NCBI GenBank assembly: GCA_023230325.1 | Contig: JALNXN010000019.1 | Span: forward strand, 1-11,642 | Source of the DNA: an archaeon | GTDB taxonomy: Archaea > Iainarchaeota > Iainarchaeia > Iainarchaeales > CSSED10-239 | Direction of reading: 5' to 3' | DNA: 11,642 nucleotides | Part shown: one piece after another, positions 7,228 to 11,642 of the stretch | Layout of the letters: the number at the start of each line of letters is the position of its first letter | Position numbering within the stretch: position 1 is the stretch's first letter | Position numbers and translations under genes: made by a program | The notes under the pieces: generated by a model | Told to the model about the DNA's origin: nothing | Seen by the model: only the letters and a program-made list of their open reading frames with translations | Database searches by the model: none

Positions 7228-7536
7228 TTAAGCTTTTAGCTCAATTCCCATATGAACATCTACTGGAACATCTACCCTTACAACTCTTCTTAGGATCTTA
7301 TCATCAGCTTTTACATCAATTATTCTTTTGTGAATCCTTAATTGAAACTTTTGATAAGTCTCAGTTCCCCCACCAGAAGCACCTCTTCTAGTAGGAACAA
7401 CCAACTTCTTTGTTTTTAAAGGTATAATCCCAGAGTGTTTGACACCTGCTTTCTTTGCAACATCTAAAATTTCATTACAAAAGTCAGTAAGTTTCTTATA
7501 ATCTGTGCTTGTCACAACAATTCTTGCGGTTTGCAT
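7228..7536 (-). CDS. rps10: 30S ribosomal protein uS10
   Basis: 102 residues, the normal archaeal length for uS10, a head protein of the small ribosomal subunit. The pattern is conserved throughout: ARIVVTST near the N-terminus, IPLKTKKLVVPTRRG in the extended loop (39-53), YQKFQLRIHKRIIDV (62-76), and the C-terminal RVDVPVDVHMGIEL. The start is supported by GGGGAG on the minus strand (complement of 7547-7552), 10 bases before the ATG. The gene lies 34 bases downstream of EF-1 alpha in the order conserved across archaea. A TATA-like word (complement of about 7553-7561) sits in that gap, so a second internal promoter is possible but not needed. Confidence 0.96.
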   Translation of the reverse strand: MQTARIVVTSTDYKKLTDFCNEILDVAKKAGVKHSGIIPLKTKKLVVPTRRGASGGGTETYQKFQLRIHKRIIDVKADDKILRRVVRVDVPVDVHMGIELKA

Positions 7537-7570
7537 ATCTTGACATCTCCCCTTTTATAATGTTACTTAT

Positions 7571-8848
7571 TTATTTTTTTTCCTTCTTTTTAACATCTAT
7601 TACAATTCCAGCAGCAACAGTTTTTCCCATATCTCTAATTGCAAGTCTTCCTAATTGTGGAAATTCTTTGAATTGTTCAATTACTAGAGGTTGTGTTGGT
7701 TTGATTTTTACAATTGCAGCATCACCTGTTTTTATGAACTTTGGATTTTCTTCCTTTACTGCACCAGTCTTAGGGTCTAAAGATTTTATAATCTCTATAA
7801 CTGAACAAGAGATTTGAGCTGTGTGCATATGGAAAACTGGAGTGTATCCAACAGTTATTGCAGAAGGGTGGTGTAATACAATTATTTGAGCAGTAAACTC
7901 TTCAGCAACTGTTGGTGGATTACTTTCATGTCCTATTACTGAACCTCTTCTAATATCTCTTGGTCCAATCTTTCTTAAGTTAAAACCAACATTGTCTCCA
8001 GGTCTTGCTTCTGTTAATTGTTCGTGGTGCATCTCAATTGATTTAACTTCTGTAACTACACCTTCAGGTTGAATTATAATTTTGTCATTAGGTTTCATAA
8101 TTCCACTTGAAACTTTACCAACAGGAACAGTTCCAACACCTTTGATATTATATACATCTTGGATTGGTAGTCTTAAAGGTTTTCCTTCTGCTGATTCTGG
8201 AGCAACAAACTTGTCAAGTGCTTCTAATAGAGACACACCTTTATACCATGGCAACTTTTCAGACTTTTTAACAATATTGTCACCCATCCATGCAGAAACA
8301 GGAATAACTTGAATATTTTCATCCTTGTAACCAGATCCTTTTAATAATTTTAAAACATCTTCTTTTACTGTATTAAATCTAGACTCTTCATAACTGATTT
8401 CATCCATCTTATTAATAGCAACAATAATTTGGTTAATACCTAAAACTTTTGCTAAGAAAGCATGTTCTTTTGTTTGAGGCATAATTCCTTCTTTTCCACC
8501 AACTAACAAAACTGCAGCGTCTGCTTGAGATGTTCCAGTTATCATGTTTTTAATATAGTCGGCGTGGCCAGGTGCATCAATTACTGTGAAAAATTTAGTT
8601 TTAGTTTCAAACTTTTTATAATTTACATCAATTGTTACTCCTCTTTCTCTTTCTTCTTTAAGATTATCCATCATGTAAGCAAAAGCAAAACTACCTTTTC
8701 CTTTTTCTTTTGCAATTGCTTCTAATTTTCTGTAATCTTGTTCTGTTAGAGCACCGGTATCGTACATTAATCTACCAACTAATGTGGATTTACCTTGGTC
8801 AATATGCCCTATGAAAATAACATTTATGTGTGGCTTATCTGATGCCAT
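7571..8848 (-). CDS. tuf: Translation elongation factor EF-1 alpha (aEF1A)
   Basis: A 425-residue GTPase that delivers aminoacyl-tRNA to the ribosome. GTP-binding motifs are GHIDQGKST (14-22), RGVTID (69-74, switch I), [13 protein letters not shown] (91-103, switch II), NKMD (146-149) and SAW. Domains 2 and 3 follow ([22 protein letters not shown], then [23 protein letters not shown]). Length is normal. Differences from the most common archaeal forms are Q18 in the P-loop, where His or Ser is usual, and APGHADY rather than APGHRDF in switch II, so it is a divergent lineage but complete. A strong ribosome-binding site GGAGG (complement of 8857-8861) lies 8 bases before the ATG, with TATA-like sequence upstream (about 8884-8895). 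It is co-directional with uS10 and probably co-transcribed with it. Confidence 0.97.
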   Translation of the reverse strand: MASDKPHINVIFIGHIDQGKSTLVGRLMYDTGALTEQDYRKLEAIAKEKGKGSFAFAYMMDNLKEERERGVTIDVNYKKFETKTKFFTVIDAPGHADYIKNMITGTSQADAAVLLVGGKEGIMPQTKEHAFLAKVLGINQIIVAINKMDEISYEESRFNTVKEDVLKLLKGSGYKDENIQVIPVSAWMGDNIVKKSEKLPWYKGVSLLEALDKFVAPESAEGKPLRLPIQDVYNIKGVGTVPVGKVSSGIMKPNDKIIIQPEGVVTEVKSIEMHHEQLTEARPGDNVGFNLRKIGPRDIRRGSVIGHESNPPTVAEEFTAQIIVLHHPSAITVGYTPVFHMHTAQISCSVIEIIKSLDPKTGAVKEENPKFIKTGDAAIVKIKPTQPLVIEQFKEFPQLGRLAIRDMGKTVAAGIVIDVKKKEKK

Positions 8849-9175
8849 ATATGATTCCTCCGTTTTTTAGATTTTTTATAAAATTTATATTTTTATCTTA
8901 TTTACTTAATTTTTTTATGTTCCTTTGTAAAAAAGTTTAATTAAAGTATAAGATATTATATATAATAAAGAAACCAAACTATTTTTAAATGCAAATGTCT
9001 TTGTTGTTTTTTGTTAACTTGTAATGCAAGTATTTTTATCTCACAATTATAATTATTTGTTTAAAATAAGGTTTTCTAAAATCAAAGCTTAAAACATAAA
9101 AATATATAAAACATTATAGTCTATATTATATATAGTAAAGCTACTACTAATAACAGAAAAAGGTGTACTCTAAAA
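8849..9175. promoter_or_regulatory. Divergent promoter region between EF-1 alpha and the 9176 gene
   Basis: 327 bases without a gene. On the minus side, GGAGG and an AAATATAAATTTT element (complement of about 8883-8897) fit a short leader for EF-1 alpha. On the plus side, a CTATAT-TAT-ATATAG dyad (9121-9135) overlaps a TATA-like box about 40-50 bases before the ATG at 9176, and GGTG (9162-9165) lies 10 bases before that start. A further TATA-like run (TATTATATATAATA, 8953-8966) could serve either side. No tRNA or other RNA gene is visible. Confidence 0.5.
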
Positions 9176-10240
9176 ATGGAACTTGAATTTATACAACTTT
9201 TAATAATTGTAATAATAATTATTGTGTTTGGAACAATTATAACAATATTTAATTTTAGAAAAAAACCAAAAACTGTTGTTGATAAAGAACAAACAACCTG
9301 GCAAACAATAGAAAATTTAAATAATGATAAAAAAGAACTTATTGAAAAGAAAAAAGAAATATCATATAAGTATATTGCAAAGAACATAACTGATCAAGAC
9401 TATTCTGAAAAAACAAAATATCTAAATTCAGAGATTAAAAAGGTTGATGCAAAAATTGAATTAGAATTTTCTAAAATTTCAGAAATTAAAAAAGATAATA
9501 ACCCAGAAGATGAACTTAGATTTAAAAATATAAAAATAACTGGAGAGTTGAATGAAACTGAACTCGAAAATAGAAATTTAAAAGAAAAAGTTGCAGAATT
9601 AGAATCATTTATAAAAACTTTATCAAAAACAAACAATCTAGAACCAACCAGTGATGATGTTACAAAAGCGAAATATTATTCTATAATTATAAATAAATAT
9701 AAAAATATAATTAATGATAACGAAAGAAAAACAATTTCAGAAATGAAAGATTCTGTAAAATCTTCAGATCTAACTATTAAGAATATTGCATCCAAATTTA
9801 CACCAATTGGCTATGACTTTGATAAAGATTATATACCTACACTTAGAAAAATATATAATTACCTTAAATCTGAAATTGATGTTGTAACTAGTGATTTAAA
9901 AATAACATACACCCTTTCTTTTTCTAAAATAATTACAGAAAAAATTGCAGACCAACATTCTATGGCAATACTTTTTTGTTCAATTATGCATAACTTAGAA
10001 GATAAGAATGCAAAAATTGAAATGGTAATGCTTGAAAATGAAGATATACATGCCTTGGTAAGTACAAAATATAAAAACACAAATTATATTTTTGATCTTA
10101 TACAAAAAACACCTTTTGATATGTTTAAAAATCAAGATGAGAAAAAAGTATATGAAGAATATACATTTAATAATAATAAAATCTCTCAAAGAATATATGC
10201 TTATAATCAATATAACTATATTGACTTTGATAAAAGTTAA
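9176..10240 (+). CDS. Membrane-anchored coiled-coil protein with a degenerate transglutaminase-like domain
   Basis: 354 residues, not assigned to a named family. An N-terminal transmembrane helix (about 6-26, very Ile-rich) is followed by RKKPK, so the bulk should be cytoplasmic. Residues 40-150 are charged and heptad-like, with a helical-hairpin pattern (ISYKYIAKNITDQDYSEKTKYL) common in archaeal membrane proteins. The C-terminal region (about 210-320) resembles a transglutaminase-like core: LRKIYNYLKSEI, then IADQHSMAILFCSIMHNL, then DIHALVS, then YIFDLI. H292 and D307 match the His and Asp of the triad at normal spacing, but the expected Cys position is Q260 and the nearest Cys is C268. 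An active enzyme is therefore unlikely, and a binding role is possible. GGTG lies 10 bases before the ATG. The NFACT-like gene follows after 12 bases. The fold assignment is my inference. Confidence 0.75.
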   Translation: MELEFIQLLIIVIIIIVFGTIITIFNFRKKPKTVVDKEQTTWQTIENLNNDKKELIEKKKEISYKYIAKNITDQDYSEKTKYLNSEIKKVDAKIELEFSKISEIKKDNNPEDELRFKNIKITGELNETELENRNLKEKVAELESFIKTLSKTNNLEPTSDDVTKAKYYSIIINKYKNIINDNERKTISEMKDSVKSSDLTIKNIASKFTPIGYDFDKDYIPTLRKIYNYLKSEIDVVTSDLKITYTLSFSKIITEKIADQHSMAILFCSIMHNLEDKNAKIEMVMLENEDIHALVSTKYKNTNYIFDLIQKTPFDMFKNQDEKKVYEEYTFNNNKISQRIYAYNQYNYIDFDKS

Positions 10241-10252
10241 TTTGAAGAATAA

Positions 10253-11314
10253 ATGAAAATAGAATTAACAAGCACTGTTTTTTACTATATCTCTAAAGAA
10301 TTAGAAACAGAGCTACTTTTAGGGTACATTAATAATGTGCAAACAATAAACAAAGATGTTTGGAAAATAAAGGTCCATAAATCAAAAACTAAGCAACTAA
10401 TTGTTACCCCTCAAATGTGTTTGTTATCTAATCTTAATTTACCTGTTGGGGAAATTGGTGGCTTTGAAAAATATTTAAAAAAAAAATTATATAATCAAAG
10501 GATACATGAGATTAAGCAAGATAAAAATAATAGATTAATATTTTTTAGATTAGACAAATATTATTTAATTTTTGAATTTTTTAGTAGCTCCAATATCATT
10601 TTAACAGATTTAGATTTTAAAATAATAACTTCTAAACAAAAGGAAGAATGGAAAGATAGAATTATTAAAAAAGATGAAATTTATTTATTCCCTGCTGGAA
10701 AGGATATTAAAGAAGTAACAAAGAGTGATTTTAATCAGCAGACAACTGAACTTTCACAAAAAGAAAAAATATTATTTCTTGCAAGAGAATATAATGTTGC
10801 ACCAATTGAAAGTAAAGAAATTATTTCTGAATATGAAAAAGAAGTTTATGAAAATATTCTGAAATTATACACTTTTAGGGATCCAAAAATTGCAATTGAT
10901 GAAAAAGAAAACAAAATTGTATTTTATATCAATTATAAGACAGAAGAACAAGAAAATAAAAATCTTTTTGAGGACTTAGAAAAGAGATGTTTAAGTAACT
11001 TTGAAGAAAAAATTATTGAAAAGAAAAATACAAAGAAAGACAAATTAGTCAAAATACTTAGAGAACAAGAAAATACAAAAAATGAATTTTTAGAAAAAAT
11101 AAAAGAACTTGAAAAGGAAGGAGAGATTATATATTCTAACTATCTTGTAATAGAGTCAATAAATAAAAATATAAACGTTGGTTTGGAAAAAAAAATAAAA
11201 CCATTAGAGATTATAATAAAAATAAATGAAAACTTAGAAAAAATAAATGCAAACTTTAAAGTTAAAGACATAAATCAGAAAACAAAAAAATATACACTTC
11301 TTTTTGAAAAATAA
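10253..11314 (+). CDS. Half-length NFACT (RqcH/NEMF/Rqc2-like) protein lacking the NFACT-R domain
   Basis: 353 residues matching the N-terminal half of the NFACT family, ribosome-associated quality-control factors that are normally about 550-700 residues or longer in bacteria and archaea. Visible parts are the NFACT-N domain (1-150, with YLIFEFFSSSNIILTD at 104-119 and EEWKDRIIKKDEIYLFP at 131-147), a helix-hairpin-helix-like segment (170-195), a coiled coil (about 238-305, with EGEIIYSNYLVIES) and a short beta segment (336-351). It stops where full-length relatives continue into the RNA-binding NFACT-R domain. The Asp-Arg pair needed for tRNA-dependent tailing in RqcH and Rqc2 is N93-R94 here, and the conserved N-terminal Asp (position 9) is V9. 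An in-frame TAA directly precedes the ATG, so the start is fixed. There is no clear ribosome-binding site. It is probably co-transcribed with the 9176 gene. Confidence 0.8.
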   Translation: MKIELTSTVFYYISKELETELLLGYINNVQTINKDVWKIKVHKSKTKQLIVTPQMCLLSNLNLPVGEIGGFEKYLKKKLYNQRIHEIKQDKNNRLIFFRLDKYYLIFEFFSSSNIILTDLDFKIITSKQKEEWKDRIIKKDEIYLFPAGKDIKEVTKSDFNQQTTELSQKEKILFLAREYNVAPIESKEIISEYEKEVYENILKLYTFRDPKIAIDEKENKIVFYINYKTEEQENKNLFEDLEKRCLSNFEEKIIEKKNTKKDKLVKILREQENTKNEFLEKIKELEKEGEIIYSNYLVIESINKNINVGLEKKIKPLEIIIKINENLEKINANFKVKDINQKTKKYTLLFEK

Positions 11315-11378
11315 ACTTTACTAAAAATTTAAAAAACGAAACATCTATTTTAAATAAAGATATTTCTATTTTGCGACT

Positions 11379-11417
11379 CAAATTTTTTTGACCCCTTCTC
11401 GGGGTCAAAAAAATTTG
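11379..11417. terminator. Perfect 17-bp hairpin with 5-base loop, likely bidirectional terminator or element end
   Basis: The left arm CAAATTTTTTTGACCCC (11379-11395) and the right arm GGGGTCAAAAAAATTTG (11401-11417) are exact reverse complements around TTCTC. A GC clamp of six next to seven A:T pairs gives a stem followed by a U run in either direction, the shape of a bidirectional intrinsic terminator. Hairpin terminators are not the archaeal norm, so a repeat or mobile-element end is an alternative. It lies 65 bases beyond the NFACT-like stop. Confidence 0.6.
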
Positions 11418-11422
11418 CTTAT

Positions 11423-11444
11423 CCGCCTTCCTCCCGGAAGGCGG
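11423..11444. repeat. GC-rich 9-bp hairpin CCGCCTTCC-TCCC-GGAAGGCGG
   Basis: The arms 11423-11431 and 11436-11444 are exact reverse complements with a 4-base loop. It starts 5 bases after the preceding 17-bp hairpin, so the two form a tandem pair. The GC content of the stem is far above that of any neighbouring gene. Function unknown. Confidence 0.75.
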
Positions 11445-11520
11445 CAATGCATCGGTCACAAGTCACTTTTTCTGCGCACTCTTTTTCTCAAATTGCATAC
11501 AGCCTCCGATTTTCCGTTAT

Positions 11521-11548
11521 CCGATAAGCCGATAAAATATAATATTTT
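11521..11548 (+). promoter_or_regulatory. Promoter-like element with duplicated CCGATAA
   Basis: Two copies of CCGATAA (11521-11527 and 11529-11535) lie directly before and overlapping an A/T element AAAATATAATATTT (11534-11547) that could act as a TATA box. A start of transcription about 25 bases beyond its centre would fall near 11563-11570, where the sequence becomes GC-rich and structured. Inferred from spacing and composition only. Confidence 0.4.
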
Positions 11549-11568
11549 TGAAATACATTTTTTTCTTT

Positions 11569-11642
11569 GGACGCTAGCTGGCCAAAACCAGCTATGGAAC
11601 TACTGCACACCGCAGGCCGAGGCTGTCGTACAGGAACCCAGA
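11569..11642 (+). ncRNA. Possible 5' part of a structured RNA gene (identity unknown, runs off the right edge)
   Basis: About 25-30 bases after the TATA-like element the sequence turns GC-rich and foldable. TAGCTGG (11575-11581) pairs with CCAGCTA (11588-11594) around a 6-base loop. CTGC-ACACC-GCAG and CTGT-CGT-ACAG can form two further short hairpins. In AT-rich genomes such GC islands often mark structured RNA genes. I compared it with what I remember of tRNA, 5S, SRP RNA, RNase P RNA and rRNA 5' ends and recognised none of them. An alternative is a short open frame starting with ATG at 11594, which stays open to the edge. Confidence 0.3.

Larger units (their letters stand above)
11315..11642. 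other. Gene-free right end with abrupt GC shift, hairpins and a promoter-like element
   Basis: The first 65 bases after the NFACT-like gene are ordinary AT-rich sequence. From about 11375 the composition changes to mixed and GC-rich, with two strong hairpins (listed separately), short T runs (CTTTTTCTGCGCACTCTTTTTCTC, within 11466-11489) and a promoter-like element near 11521-11548. I see no protein-coding frame with convincing content on either strand. The longest open frames are short and overlap the hairpins. The region may be a transcription boundary followed by an RNA gene or a mobile or repeated element that continues beyond the window. Confidence 0.6.

Noticed and set aside
7509..8725. 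Plus-strand open frames opposite uS10 and EF-1 alpha (7509-7817, 8082-8312, 8525-8725)
   Set aside because: They are antisense shadows of strongly conserved genes, and have no family resemblance or ribosome-binding sites.
9121..10210. Minus-strand open frames opposite the 9176 gene
   Set aside because: Low-complexity hydrophobic translations of AT-rich antisense. The plus-strand gene has a ribosome-binding site and a sensible domain layout.
11312..11390. Recent nonsense mutation or frameshift splitting a full-length NFACT gene
   Set aside because: Reading through the stop gives only 25 more codons before a TGA at 11390, without NFACT-R-like content, and no other frame in the following 300 bases encodes that domain.
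11421..11642. tRNA or 5S rRNA gene in the GC-rich tail
   Set aside because: No T-arm consensus, no acceptor pairing and no 5S-like conserved core could be found on either strand.

Overview
The window looks like a piece of a small, strongly AT-rich archaeal genome, most likely from the DPANN radiation (Woesearchaeota/Pacearchaeota/Nanoarchaeota-like). The archaeal assignment rests on both subunits of the D-family DNA polymerase, an archaeal EF-1 alpha followed by uS10, a UPF0147 protein, a class III (pilin-type) signal peptide start, TATA-box promoters, and GGTG or GGAG ribosome-binding sites. The DPANN placement is inferred from base composition, short intergenic regions and shortened or degenerate family members. 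TGA is a normal stop (it ends the UPF0147 gene), so the genetic code is standard.

Layout. Positions 1-58 (minus) hold the first 19 codons of a probable type IV pilin-like protein that runs off the window. It is divergent from a plus-strand replication block: UPF0147 protein (248-529), PolD small subunit DP1 (526-1950, ATGA overlap) and PolD large subunit DP2 (2014-5469, apparently with its own leaderless promoter). A membrane-anchored serpin (5472-6764, minus) converges on DP2 with only 2 bases between the stops. Upstream of the serpin is a 463-base gene-free stretch with a palindromic possible operator, an array of 15-bp tandem repeats that repeats a TATA-like motif on the minus strand, and a T-rich terminator for the next gene. 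Then come uS10 (7228-7536, minus) and EF-1 alpha (7571-8848, minus), the conserved archaeal tuf-rpsJ order. A 327-base divergent promoter region leads to two plus-strand genes 12 bases apart. The first is a membrane-anchored coiled-coil protein with a C-terminal domain that looks like a transglutaminase fold lacking its catalytic cysteine (9176-10240). The second is a half-length NFACT/RqcH/NEMF-like protein with no NFACT-R domain and altered signature residues (10253-11314). The last 328 bases contain no convincing gene but change abruptly to higher GC, with two strong hairpins and a promoter-like element in front of a structured stretch that may be the 5' end of an RNA gene.

How the genes relate. 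DP1 and DP2 form the replicative polymerase heterodimer, and DP2 ends in a textbook PCNA-interacting motif. EF-1 alpha, uS10 and the NFACT-like protein all belong to translation, but the NFACT-like protein cannot be a complete quality-control factor as encoded here. The serpin and the pilin-like protein face the outside of the cell and fit a host- or prey-associated lifestyle. The most unusual pieces are the serpin with its regulatory upstream region, the two-gene unit at 9176-11314, and the GC-rich structured right end.
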